From Bacteroidota bacterium (lineage in GTDB: Bacteria; Bacteroidota; Ignavibacteria; UBA10030; BY39), in contig JAUXOG010000130.1 in the NCBI GenBank assembly GCA_030682385.1, positions 1 through 36,685 on the forward strand: a stretch of 36,685 nucleotides of DNA. The letters are read 5' to 3'. Of the stretch, positions 9,838 to 17,708 are shown piece after piece. Made by a program: the position numbers and the translations under genes. The notes under the pieces are model-generated. The model was not told the origin of the DNA, did no database searches, and saw only the letters and a list, made by a program, of their open reading frames with translations. The stretch's first letter is position 1. Each line of letters starts with the position of its first letter.

Positions 9838-11562
9838 ATGGCAAATAGCGAATTAGTACTTGATAACAAATATCGAATCATTCGCATCCTCGGCGCAGGT
9901 GGTTTTGGTCAGGTTTTCCTTGCAAGCGATGAATTAGTCAAAAATCGTCAAGTCGCTATAAAGGTTTTAAAAGAAGAGAAGAATGTTGAGCAGAAAAATA
10001 TATTGTACGAGATGCAACATCTTGCGCAAGTTAATCATCCATTTGCAGTAACATTCTATCATCATTTTGTAGAGTCCGGAAAGCTCCATTTAGTTATGGA
10101 ATATTGCTCTGGCGGAAGTCTCAGAGATAGACTTAAAAATGTAAATCAACTCGATCCTAATCTTGCGTTCCAAATAGGGATACGGATAGCTGATGTTCTC
10201 GCCTTCATGCATGAGCGTGAGATTTTCCATCACGATATTAAACCGGAAAACATATTATTTACAGAAGATGGTAAGTTAAAAATAGGAGATTTTGGAGTTG
10301 CTAACACACTTGGGGGAACAATTTTATATATGGCGCCCGAGTTATTTCTGCAAGATGATGTTTCAGAGAAAGATCCACGTGTAGATATATATTCGCTTGG
10401 AATAACCTTGTTAGAATTAGTTACAGGAAAGAATCCGTTTAGAGGTTTAGATGAAACCGAAATCCTAAATTCAAAAGTAAGAGGTGATTTTATTTCCTCT
10501 GAATTACCGCGTTGGGTTCAAGAAATACTCTTAAAAGCCACGAACCCAATACCAGAATTACGCTTCCAAACCGCGAATGACTTTCGAGAAGCGATACAAA
10601 GCAGAAGCACTCCTTTTGTGCTTGATAAAAATCGTATCAAAGCCCATGAGTTGGTGTTAAATGCTGAGCGGCTCATGCGTCTTAAAAAATGGAAGAAAGC
10701 TTTTAGCTTTATCCAAAAAGCATTGGATGAATCACCAGACTTAGTATCAGCTCATATTGTTGCTGGCAGGTATCATCTTCGGTTACTGCATCTCAAGGAA
10801 GCTAAAATACATCTGGAACAATCACTCAAAAATAATCTTAGAGCAGATATCCAGAAGGAATTAGGGTGGATCAATTTAGAGTACGGTAATTATGCCAAAG
10901 CAATCTCATTATTAAATGATCATCTACAACGTTATCCTACAGACTTAGAAGCCCACAACTTATTAGTTCATTGTTTCTATCTAACTGATCGGTATGAATT
11001 GGGAATGGAATTTGCAGGATATGCTCTGGGAAAAAATGGTGTCTTCGATAATAATTACTTATTATGCCAAATCATGTCTAATCATAATCTAAATAATATT
11101 TCAAATACAATCCGACCAAATTCTGATAACCCATTTGTCATCTACAATTATAATGTAATTACTGAACCCCATAAATCTTGGAATATTGACGATCCCAAAT
11201 CGTTAAAGAGTAAAATGTTGTTTCAAGATTATAAGTTTGGCAACACAAATAATACTAAAAGCGTGAATACAGTGGTAATTGAAAATTCGCTTGAGGAGAG
11301 TAAGTATTTTACTGAAAGATTAATTACTATTGGTAGATCTGATACAAACTCAATATACATCAAGGATAACTCGGTGAGTAGACGACATTGTGTAATTATT
11401 AATTTTCGCCGTGATGTTTGGGTTTATGATCTGGGGAGTACAGTTGGGACATTTGTCGATGGAGTTCGAGTTGAAACCAAAAAGTTCTTGTATGGTGTAC
11501 ACGAAATCAAAATTGGCTCTACAATATTACGATTTTCTTCTGAGGCTGGATTATTGCTATAA
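9838..11562 (+). CDS. Ser/Thr protein kinase with TPR and FHA domains
   Basis: This is a Hanks-type protein kinase of 574 residues. The glycine loop LGAGGFGQV is at 18-26, catalytic Lys42 in VAIK, HHD at 131-133 with Asp133 (HHD in place of the common HRD), DFG at 151-153 and APE at 166-168. All catalytic residues are present, but the activation segment is very short. TPR-like helices span about 265-410. A C-terminal FHA domain at about 490-570 has GRS, SRRH and LGSTVGT, the phosphothreonine-binding signature. No membrane helix is seen, so it is cytosolic. FHA and kinase in one chain suggest autophosphorylation-dependent assembly. It lies just after the defence operon in the same direction with a weak ribosome site, so it could be a signalling or abortive-infection partner; that link is inference. 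Confidence 0.9.
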   Translation: MANSELVLDNKYRIIRILGAGGFGQVFLASDELVKNRQVAIKVLKEEKNVEQKNILYEMQHLAQVNHPFAVTFYHHFVESGKLHLVMEYCSGGSLRDRLKNVNQLDPNLAFQIGIRIADVLAFMHEREIFHHDIKPENILFTEDGKLKIGDFGVANTLGGTILYMAPELFLQDDVSEKDPRVDIYSLGITLLELVTGKNPFRGLDETEILNSKVRGDFISSELPRWVQEILLKATNPIPELRFQTANDFREAIQSRSTPFVLDKNRIKAHELVLNAERLMRLKKWKKAFSFIQKALDESPDLVSAHIVAGRYHLRLLHLKEAKIHLEQSLKNNLRADIQKELGWINLEYGNYAKAISLLNDHLQRYPTDLEAHNLLVHCFYLTDRYELGMEFAGYALGKNGVFDNNYLLCQIMSNHNLNNISNTIRPNSDNPFVIYNYNVITEPHKSWNIDDPKSLKSKMLFQDYKFGNTNNTKSVNTVVIENSLEESKYFTERLITIGRSDTNSIYIKDNSVSRRHCVIINFRRDVWVYDLGSTVGTFVDGVRVETKKFLYGVHEIKIGSTILRFSSEAGLLL

Positions 11563-11593
11563 GAAGTATTGTTAAAAATTTGCAGTACAAGAC

Positions 11594-11670
11594 ACTCATC
11601 GCTCATTCCTCACTGCTTCCGTCAACTGACGGACTCACCTCTCCTCGCTCCTCGCTCTTAACTTGTGATT
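11594..11670. repeat. C/T-rich spacer with hairpin
   Basis: Inside the 199-bp gap before acpS is a C/T-rich stretch with iterated 'cgctc/ctcgct' motifs and a perfect hairpin TCCGTC-AACT-GACGGA at 11618-11633. It resembles the degenerate repeat tags seen elsewhere in this window. It could also act as a weak terminator for the kinase gene, though no T-run follows the hairpin directly. Confidence 0.35.
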
Positions 11671-11761
11671 TTAAATAAAAATTTTATATATTTACTCACC
11701 AATCAAGTTTTATCCTCGTTCTTCTATCTTAATTTTATAACTATAATTTAAACCGAATAAA

Positions 11762-12118
11762 ATGGTCAAAGGTATTGGTGTTGATATTGTCAACCTCGAT
11801 AGGTTCGAAAATATCAATAACGATCGGGATTTCGTAAATCAGATTTTGAGTGATTACGAAATATCTGTCGTCCTAACTCGTAATCCCATATCTGTTCAAG
11901 TTGCAAAAGCTTTCGCTCTTAAAGAAGCAACGATGAAATCTTTGGGAACAGGTTTGCATTACGGGTCTTATTGGCATAATATCGAAATATCGGAATTGTG
12001 GGAAATTAAACTTTCCGGCTTTCTGAAGGAAGTTTCGGATAAGATGCAAATAACTAAAATTAATAATTCATTTGCACAAACTAAAAATTATGTAGCAGCG
12101 GTAGTCATAATAGAGTGA
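11762..12118 (+). CDS. acpS: Holo-ACP synthase (4'-phosphopantetheinyl transferase)
   Basis: This 118-residue AcpS-type enzyme transfers phosphopantetheine from CoA to the conserved serine of an acyl carrier protein. The two family signatures are visible: GIGVDIV with metal-binding Asp8, and FALKEATMKSLGTG with Lys54/Glu55. The middle and C-terminal parts are divergent and slightly shorter than the usual ~125 residues, so it may be a dedicated paralogue rather than the housekeeping enzyme. It lies 18 bases before the acyl-CoA synthetase and about 1.9 kb before an ACP gene in the same direction, which is its likely substrate. Confidence 0.8.
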   Translation: MVKGIGVDIVNLDRFENINNDRDFVNQILSDYEISVVLTRNPISVQVAKAFALKEATMKSLGTGLHYGSYWHNIEISELWEIKLSGFLKEVSDKMQITKINNSFAQTKNYVAAVVIIE

Positions 12119-12136
12119 TTAATAAAAGGAGAATTC

Positions 12137-13837
12137 ATGAGTAACATCGGTTCATACGAAGAAAAATACAAAACTTTTAAATGGGAACAATCAGAAAAGG
12201 AATTGGAGTACGGTAAAAACGGAATGTACAATATCGGTTATTACTGCTCCGACCGAATTTGCGAAAAAGGCGATGCCAATAAGTTGGCATTAATATGGGA
12301 AGGATTCACCGGCGAGGTTAAAAAATTCACCTACGACGATATACGTGTGCACAGTAATACGATTGCAAAGTTATTGCAGGATAATGGAGTAAACGTTGGC
12401 GACCGTGTTTGTCTTTTCATGGATAAAGTTCCTGAATTGTATTTAGGATTTATTGGAATCTTAAAGATGGGCGGTATAGCTCAGCCGCTCTTCTCTGCAT
12501 TTGGAGAAGAAGCATTGTTCACCCGCTTGGACGATGCAAAAACCAAAGCAATAATTACACAGAAAAAACATTTAGGAAAAGTCCGGAGAATAAAAGACAA
12601 ACTTCCTGAGCTTACAAAAATCATCATTATCGATGCTGATGACACAACACCTCAGGTCAATGAAATTCATTTTTGTATGGCGAAAGCCCATAAGGTAGAT
12701 AAGTTCGATATCGTAAAAGTGGGACCGGAAGTGCCTTCTGTTTTACACTACACTTCCGGCACTACGGGTAAACCAAAAGGGGCTCAACACGTTCATTCAT
12801 CAATTATTGCTCAGTACATTACATCAAAATGGGTTCTCGATTTGCACCCCGATGATATTTACTGGTGTACAGCCGACCCCGGATGGGTAACGGGAACATC
12901 ATACGGCATTATCGGTTCGTGGGCAAACGGTGTTACGCAAGTTGTTTTGGATGCCGGCTTCGGCACCGAGAAGTGGTATGCGTTTATTCAGAAATATAAA
13001 GTTACGATGTGGTATTCAGCACCGACTGCAATCCGTTTATTGATGAAGGAGGGATTGGATGTTGTAAAGAAGTACGACCTGTCATCACTCCGCCATCTTG
13101 CAAGTGTTGGTGAGCCGTTGAACGCTGAAGCTGTTATCTGGTCTGAGAAAGCATTCGGTAAACCGTTTTATGATACATATTGGCAAACTGAAACCGGTGC
13201 GATAGTGATAACGAATTTCCCGGGAATGAAAATAAAACCAGGATCAATGGGGAAAGCATTCCCTGGGGTTACTGCAACTGTTGTGAACGCAAAGACTTAT
13301 GAACCGATTGAAACTCCGGGTACAGTCGGTTTAATCGCCCTCAAACCCGGCTGGCCCTCAATGATGCGAACTTATTGGAACAATAAAGAAACTTATGAGG
13401 GCAAGTTTAAAAATGGCTGGTACATTTGCGGCGACCGTTCAAGCATCGATAACGAAGGTTATTTCTGGTTTGTTGGACGTGATGATGACGTTATTAATAC
13501 CGCAGGACATCTCGTCGGTCCGTTTGAGATTGAATCTGCGCTGCTCGAACACAAAGCTGTTGCTGAGTCGGCTGCGATTGGAAAACCCGACCCTGTAAAT
13601 ATGGAAGTAGTAAAAGCATTCATCGCGCTCAAACCCGGTTTTGAACCAAGCGGCGATTTAGAATTAGATATCATGAATTTTATACGGAAGAAACTTTCTC
13701 CTTTAGCAATGCCTCAAGATATCGAGTTCGTCCCGTCGCTTCCAAAAACTCGCAGCGGTAAAATAATGCGGCGTCTTCTCCGTGCGCAAGAATGGGGTGA
13801 GGAGATTGGAGATATATCGACATTAGAAAATGATTAA
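12137..13837 (+). CDS. acsA: Acetyl/acyl-CoA synthetase (AMP-forming)
   Basis: This ANL-superfamily ligase of 566 residues activates a carboxylic acid with ATP and loads it on CoA. It shows the phosphate-binding loop YTSGTTGKPKG near 206-216, YWQTETG in the active site, and the C-terminal catalytic lysine in RSGKIMRR near 540. The Trp in YWQTETG corresponds to the residue that limits acetyl-CoA synthetases to short acids, so acetate or propionate is the best guess. Length and sequence resemble AcsA of Bacillus more than the ~650-residue Acs. A good ribosome site (AAAGGAG) precedes ATG 12137. Its place between AcpS and ACP/Kbl suggests it supplies acyl groups to that pathway. Confidence 0.88.
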   Translation: MSNIGSYEEKYKTFKWEQSEKELEYGKNGMYNIGYYCSDRICEKGDANKLALIWEGFTGEVKKFTYDDIRVHSNTIAKLLQDNGVNVGDRVCLFMDKVPELYLGFIGILKMGGIAQPLFSAFGEEALFTRLDDAKTKAIITQKKHLGKVRRIKDKLPELTKIIIIDADDTTPQVNEIHFCMAKAHKVDKFDIVKVGPEVPSVLHYTSGTTGKPKGAQHVHSSIIAQYITSKWVLDLHPDDIYWCTADPGWVTGTSYGIIGSWANGVTQVVLDAGFGTEKWYAFIQKYKVTMWYSAPTAIRLLMKEGLDVVKKYDLSSLRHLASVGEPLNAEAVIWSEKAFGKPFYDTYWQTETGAIVITNFPGMKIKPGSMGKAFPGVTATVVNAKTYEPIETPGTVGLIALKPGWPSMMRTYWNNKETYEGKFKNGWYICGDRSSIDNEGYFWFVGRDDDVINTAGHLVGPFEIESALLEHKAVAESAAIGKPDPVNMEVVKAFIALKPGFEPSGDLELDIMNFIRKKLSPLAMPQDIEFVPSLPKTRSGKIMRRLLRAQEWGEEIGDISTLEND

Positions 13838-14060
13838 AATAGAAAAATAAATATTAAATCCGAAACTCTAATCCGCCAAGGCGGACTAAACAATTTCCAA
13901 ATATTAAAACCCGAGAATCAATTTAGATATTTGAGAATTAGAATTTGTTTCGAATTTCGATATTAGAATTTCGTATTTAATTCATTAAGTGCTTAAAGAA
14001 TCTTATTGTAACTAGCAAAAATAAATCATCATTCATTATCTATAAATTATAGGAGCAATT
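13838..14060. other. Spacer with short palindromes
   Basis: This gap holds a palindrome TCCGCCAAGGCGGA at 13872-13885, similar to one at about 19889-19902. After it come several interleaved AATTCGAAATT-like and TTAGAATTTCG-like inverted motifs between about 13914 and 13980. No gene is visible. The hairpin may end the upstream transcript or be a small interspersed repeat. Confidence 0.4.
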
Positions 14061-14315
14061 ATGTCGGAAGAAATTAAAAAATTAATTATCGATTACGTTA
14101 AAAAAGAATATCTCGAAGAAGATTCAACTACAGAAGTCAATGAAAACACAAAGCTCATCTCGAGCGGGATAGTTGATTCGTTTTCTATGGTATCATTAAA
14201 AATGTTTCTCGAAAAAAAATTCCTGGTCAAAATTCCAGATGATAAGGCGACACCCGAAGCGTTCGATTCAGTAAATAACATCATCGTGCTTTTAAAAGAA
14301 TTTACTAAAATATAA
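14061..14315 (+). CDS. Acyl carrier protein
   Basis: This 84-residue acidic helical protein has the ACP core SSGIVDSFSMVSL; Ser40 is the expected phosphopantetheine site. It differs from housekeeping AcpP, which has DSLD/E; here DSFSM suggests a pathway-specific carrier such as those for lipid or secondary metabolism. A strong TAGGAG site precedes the ATG, and the Kbl-like gene starts 10 bases after its stop with its own AAGGAGG site, so the two are translated together. The upstream acpS is a plausible modifying enzyme. Confidence 0.85.
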   Translation: MSEEIKKLIIDYVKKEYLEEDSTTEVNENTKLISSGIVDSFSMVSLKMFLEKKFLVKIPDDKATPEAFDSVNNIIVLLKEFTKI

Positions 14316-14324
14316 GGAGGATAT

Positions 14325-15572
14325 ATGGCATACAGTGAGAAAGCGAAATCATTCTACGAGGATGAATTAAATGGCATCCGCAAGGCGGGAATTTTTAAAG
14401 AAGAACGCTACATCAAATCGCAGCAAGCGGCAAAGATAAAAGTCGAATATCCCGCCGGTGCGCCCTCAAAGGATGTGTTGAATTTCTGTGCTAACAATTA
14501 TCTCGGTCTATCAAGTCATCCCGATGTTATAGCCGCGGCTCACAAAGGTCTTGATGAGAGGGGATATGGACTATCGTCGGTGCGGTTCATTTGCGGGACT
14601 CAGGATATTCATCGCGAGCTTGAGACCAAACTGTCTGAATTTCTTGGTATGGAAGATACGCTCCTATTTCCATCCTGTATGGAAGCGAACGCCGGACTTT
14701 TCGACGTTATGCTCGATAAGGACGATGCGATGATTGCTGATAGACTAGTTCATGCTTCGATTGTTGATGGAATGCGGCTTTGTAAAGCTCAGCTCTACAA
14801 TTACAAGCATTCCGATATGGCACACCTCGAGGAAAAATTACAGGAAACTCAGCATTGCAGATTGCGATTAATTATTACCGATGGGGTTTTCTCGATGGAT
14901 GGCGACATTGTTAAATTGGATAAGATTTGTGAACTTGCAGTGAAGTATGATGCGATGGTTATGGTTGACGATTCACACGCAACCGGTTTTATAGGAAAAC
15001 ACGGCAGAGGAACGCACGAGCATTGCGGAGTTATGGATAAAGTGGATGTGATTACTACGACACTTGGCAAAGCTCTTGGCGGTGCGGCGGGCGGATGTGT
15101 GAGTGGAAAGAAAGAGATTGTTGAAATGTGCCGTCAGCGCGCCCGTCCTTACCTGTTTTCCAATACGGTCCCGCCTGTTGTGGTAGCCGCAGCAATCAAA
15201 GTGATCGATATTATCTCCAAGTCAACAGACCGGCGCGATAAACTTGAAGCCAACACTACATACTTCCGTGAGAAGATGATCCAAGCCGGACTCGATATTA
15301 AGAAGGGAGATAGTCCGATTGTTCCGGTGATGCTTTACAACGCAAAACTTGCACAGGATGTAGCACGCGATCTGTACGATGAAGGTATTTATGTGGTTGG
15401 ATTCTTCTTCCCGGTTGTCCCTCAGGGTCAGGCACGAATAAGGACGCAGATTTCGGCAGACCACGAGAGAGAACATCTCGACAAAGCAATTGCTGCTTTT
15501 ACAAAAATCGGGGAGAAGTATAAAATTTTAGGTAAAAAGAAAGACGAAATAATAGCGATGTACGGGATGTAA
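14325..15572 (+). CDS. kbl: Glycine C-acetyltransferase / alpha-oxoamine synthase (copy 1)
   Basis: This is a pyridoxal-phosphate enzyme of 415 residues in the alpha-oxoamine synthase family. Motifs close to 2-amino-3-ketobutyrate CoA ligase are clear: [38 protein letters not shown] and TLGKALGGAAGG, with Lys249 the expected PLP Schiff-base residue. Kbl condenses glycine and acetyl-CoA or runs in reverse in threonine breakdown, but no threonine dehydrogenase is nearby. The adjacent ACP is typical of serine palmitoyltransferases and related synthases that take acyl-ACP, so a lipid or ketone-amine product is possible. By sequence I favour Kbl; by context an ACP-fed synthase is a real alternative. 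Confidence 0.82.
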   Translation: MAYSEKAKSFYEDELNGIRKAGIFKEERYIKSQQAAKIKVEYPAGAPSKDVLNFCANNYLGLSSHPDVIAAAHKGLDERGYGLSSVRFICGTQDIHRELETKLSEFLGMEDTLLFPSCMEANAGLFDVMLDKDDAMIADRLVHASIVDGMRLCKAQLYNYKHSDMAHLEEKLQETQHCRLRLIITDGVFSMDGDIVKLDKICELAVKYDAMVMVDDSHATGFIGKHGRGTHEHCGVMDKVDVITTTLGKALGGAAGGCVSGKKEIVEMCRQRARPYLFSNTVPPVVVAAAIKVIDIISKSTDRRDKLEANTTYFREKMIQAGLDIKKGDSPIVPVMLYNAKLAQDVARDLYDEGIYVVGFFFPVVPQGQARIRTQISADHEREHLDKAIAAFTKIGEKYKILGKKKDEIIAMYGM

Positions 15573-15674
15573 GAATCAACGTTACTGAAACTGCTCAGAT
15601 TAGTGAGTAGTATAGAAATTTTATTGTGTTGTGAGGATACTGTATAGGTCGATTGGCGTAAATCTCAGAACAAT

Positions 15675-15704
15675 TTGGAACATATTTCTCGTATTAGATA
15701 TAAT
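15675..15704 (+). promoter_or_regulatory. Candidate promoter of the HTH-SocA gene
   Basis: TTGGAA (15675-15680) and TATAAT (15699-15704) are separated by 18 bases, 40 bases before the ATG. The same place also reads TAATTTTG, which fits the Bacteroidota-type TAnnTTTG -7 element. Assigned by eye. Confidence 0.5.
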
Positions 15705-15841
15705 TTTGTTTGATTATATTGTAGCAACTTAAAAGGTGATTGTTATGAGTGATTTTTATAAGAAACTTGGAAAAAAATAAAAGCGATAAGAGAGCGCTTA
15801 GATATCAGCCAGGATACTCTTGCGAAGAAGCTAAATCTCCC

Positions 15842-15859
15842 TCCCGAACGCATTCGGGA
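15842..15859. repeat. Palindromic element copy 1 (inside HTH coding region)
   Basis: TCCCGAACGCATTCGGGA: 7-bp arms around CGCA. It lies between KKLNLP and AISQIERGER, where related HTH domains have about two residues, so it keeps the frame but lengthens the loop before the recognition helix. Confidence 0.8.
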
Positions 15860-16309
15860 CGCCATCTCTCAAATTGAGCGTGGTGAGCGAACCGTTACAG
15901 CGGATGAATTAATCAAACTTTCAAGTGCTTTTCATCTCCCGGTTGAGACGATACTCGATTTAAAGAAAGAGCCGGAGGTAATACTGAGCGATACTGAAAA
16001 ACCAAAACATTCACGCCCCCACAAAAAGGATGCAGAAGAACCTCAAATAAGAATCAATGTTCCTCAAAAGAACATGGAAAAATTCAAAGAGGTTTTTCTC
16101 TATATCCTTCACCGAGTTGGATCAAGACCAAATATTGGAGAGACTGTAATTTATAAACTACTCTACTTCATTGATTTTAATTATTACGAAAAATACGAGG
16201 AGCAGTTGATTGGTGCTCAGTACCAAAAGAATCACTTCGGTCCTACGCCCATCGAGTTTGCAAAAATAGCCGAGCGAATGATAAACGACGGTGATATCGA
16301 AAAAGTTAA

Positions 16310-16327
16310 TCCCGAACGCATTCGGGA
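16310..16327. repeat. Palindromic element copy 2 (breaks the DUF4065 frame)
   Basis: This copy is identical in sequence to copy 1. Deleting 16310-16326 (17 nt) restores reading from GDIEKV into RRPDLSKLSATELEVIEDVL, the expected DUF4065 continuation. Confidence 0.8.
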
Positions 16328-16547
16328 TCGGTACGGAGACCCGATCTATCCAAGCTAAGCGCCACAGAGCTTGAGGTAATTGAAGATGTTTTAAACCGTC
16401 TCTCCGATATGAATGCACAACAGATTAGCGATTATTCTCATAACGATGTACCGTGGCGAACAGCAGAAGAAGGAACAATTATTGAGTACGAAGCAGTTTT
16501 TTACCGGACAGCACCGTATTCTGTAAGGGAGTATCCAAATGAGTAAT

Positions 16548-16622
16548 GTCATTCTGAGTCCGAGTGAAACGAGGACGAAGAATCTGTTTAAGGTTTTAGA
16601 TTCTTCGCGACACTGAGAATTA
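16548..16622. repeat. Left hairpin repeat of the GIY-YIG cassette
   Basis: GTCATTCTGAG...GAAGAATCT at 16548-16585 is followed after ~12 bases by the imperfect reverse complement AGATTCTTC...CTGAGAATTAC. The unit could fold into a long hairpin. Related copies in opposite or same orientation lie on the other side of the nuclease gene. Confidence 0.7.
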
Positions 16623-16639
16623 CAAGTATTGTTGTAAAA

Positions 16640-16930
16640 GTGAAAAATTATTACACATACATAATGACCAACAAGAAGAACGGTGTATTGTACACCGGAA
16701 TGACGAATAATCTTGAGCGACGTGTGTACGAACACAAGCACAAATTAATTCCGGGTTTCACTAGTAAATATAATTTAACGCGATTGATGTATTATGTTAG
16801 TACAACTAACGTTCATGAAGCAATCACTTTTGAAAAAAGAATTAAGGGGTGGTTAAGAGTAAAGAAAATAAAGTTGATTGAATCGATAAATCAGGATTGG
16901 AACGATCTGAGTGATGGTTGGTATGGATAA
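16640..16930 (+). CDS. Small GIY-YIG nuclease
   Basis: This 96-residue stand-alone GIY-YIG domain shows YTYIM...VLYTGMT for the two tyrosine strands, the catalytic arginine in NLERRVYEHK, glutamate in ITFEKRIKGW and asparagine near the end. The start is GTG 16640. This small UvrC-like family is widespread and its function is unknown. Both sides carry copies of one hairpin repeat family, and the gene separates the broken SocA-like gene from the broken toxin gene. This suggests insertion as a cassette rather than membership in either operon. Confidence 0.85.
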   Translation: MKNYYTYIMTNKKNGVLYTGMTNNLERRVYEHKHKLIPGFTSKYNLTRLMYYVSTTNVHEAITFEKRIKGWLRVKKIKLIESINQDWNDLSDGWYG

Positions 16931-16949
16931 ATGCCATTCTTCGACATGT

Positions 16950-17074
16950 AGATTCTTCACTCCGTCCACTAATGTGGACTTCGTTCAGAATGACATTGAC
17001 TCTTTTTGTTATTCTGAATCCGAATGGAATGAGGACGAAAAATCTCACAAAGCTTACTAATTCTCAGAATGATG
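16950..17074. repeat. Right hairpin repeats of the GIY-YIG cassette
   Basis: Two more copies are present. The first, AGATTCTTC...TTCAGAATGAC (16950-16993), is inverted relative to the left copy and contains a perfect hairpin GTCCACTAATGTGGAC (16964-16979). The second, TATTCTGAATCC...GACGAAAAATCT (17009-17045), is direct and has a trailing TTCTCAGAATGAT partner. Confidence 0.65.
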
Positions 17075-17087
17075 ATTGGATGGCATA

Positions 17088-17467
17088 ATGTTTAAACAGA
17101 TAGAACGTTTACCTGAGTTTGAGAAAGACCTGTTAAAACTTCTTAAGCGATTCAGGACGTTGGAAGAAGACCTTGATAATTTTATCAAGTTCGGACTGGT
17201 CCCATAACATAAATTAGGAGAGGACAACGGCGGTATTCTCCGCATCCCTGACTTGGGATTTGACCAGCCAAAGATTATCAAAGCAAGAAAATTTGCTTGC
17301 CGATTTATGAAAGGTAAAGGAGTTCAATCCGTCCCGAAAGCATTCGGGATCGAGTAATTTACGCTTACTTTGAAGAAGATGATAAGGTTGAGTTGATTGA
17401 AATTTATTACAAGGGGGATAAAGATAATGAGGATAGGAGAAGAATTATCAATAAATATGAAGGATAA
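17088..17467 (+). pseudogene. RelE/ParE-like toxin, broken by TAA and palindrome insertion
   Basis: Translation gives KQIERLPEFEKDLLKLLKRF, then KFGLVP, TAA (17205-17207), HKLGEDNGGILRIPDLGFDQ, and after the palindrome RVIYAYFEEDDKVELIEIYY and KGDKDNEDRRRI. The VIYAYFEEDDKVELIEIYYKGDK block is typical of RelE/ParE-like toxins. Two lesions are seen: an in-frame TAA where relatives have a residue between LVP and HK, and the palindrome at 17332-17349. Deleting 17 nt of the palindrome gives GVQSDRVIYAYF in one frame. It is probably the partner of the SocA/DUF4065 gene upstream, separated by the GIY-YIG cassette. Not functional as read. Confidence 0.7.
17332..17349. repeat. Palindromic element copy 3 (breaks the toxin frame)
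   Basis: TCCCGAAAGCATTCGGGA. Removal of 17332-17348 (17 nt) restores the toxin frame, giving the junction QSDRVIYAYF. Confidence 0.8.
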
Positions 17468-17468
17468 A

Positions 17469-17644
17469 ATGAAATCCAAACAAAAAGCTAAGCGAATATT
17501 TTTAGATATACTTTCTTCACTACCTCGTACTGGGGCAATCGTTCGTGAATGGGACTCAATAGACAATACAAATTAGGTGGCGCTAAATACATCCTCCCAT
17601 GGCTCTGGTTAACAGAGGAAGCACATCTGAACTTCGAAATATAA
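17469..17644 (+). pseudogene. Short unrecognised gene remnant after the toxin
   Basis: An ATG one base after the toxin stop opens 35 codons (MKSKQKAKRIFLDILSSLPR...) ending at TAG 17574. The +1-shifted frame continues plausibly as RQYKLGGAKYILPWLWLTEE to TAA at 17642-17644. The pair looks like one ~58-residue protein with a frameshift near 17560. I do not recognise the family. Its position suggests it belonged to the toxin operon, but the evidence is weak. Confidence 0.35.
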
Positions 17645-17649
17645 ACACA

Positions 17650-17682
17650 AAACCCCGCCTCGAATTAATCGGAGCGGGGTTT
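17650..17682 (-). terminator. Rho-independent terminator of csp copy 1
   Basis: Stem AAACCCCGC / GCGGGGTTT closes a 15-base loop, with the T-rich side downstream of the minus-strand csp gene. An almost identical terminator follows csp copy 2. Confidence 0.85.
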
Positions 17683-17708
17683 GTTAAACGCGTATCTATC
17701 GCTACTTA

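Larger units (their letters stand above)
15745..16546 (+). pseudogene. HTH (XRE)-SocA/DUF4065 antitoxin-like gene, frameshifted
   Basis: Conceptual translation gives MSDFYKKLGKK-IKAIRERLDISQDTLAKK, an XRE helix-turn-helix ending in ISQIERGERTV. A linker and a SocA-like DUF4065 (Panacea-type) domain follow (ETVIYKLLYFIDFNYYEKYEEQ, then HFGPTPIEF) and end in ISDYSHNDVPW. The first lesion is an A7 run at 15771-15777 that is one A short, so TAA ends the ATG frame at 15778. The second is at 16310, where a palindromic insertion shifts the frame; removing 17 nt joins EKV to RRPDLSKLSATELEV in frame. A further palindrome copy at 15842-15859 adds residues PERIRD in frame inside the HTH. The family acts as antitoxin or antitoxin-degradation adaptor. 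Without recoding, the gene is dead. Confidence 0.8.
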
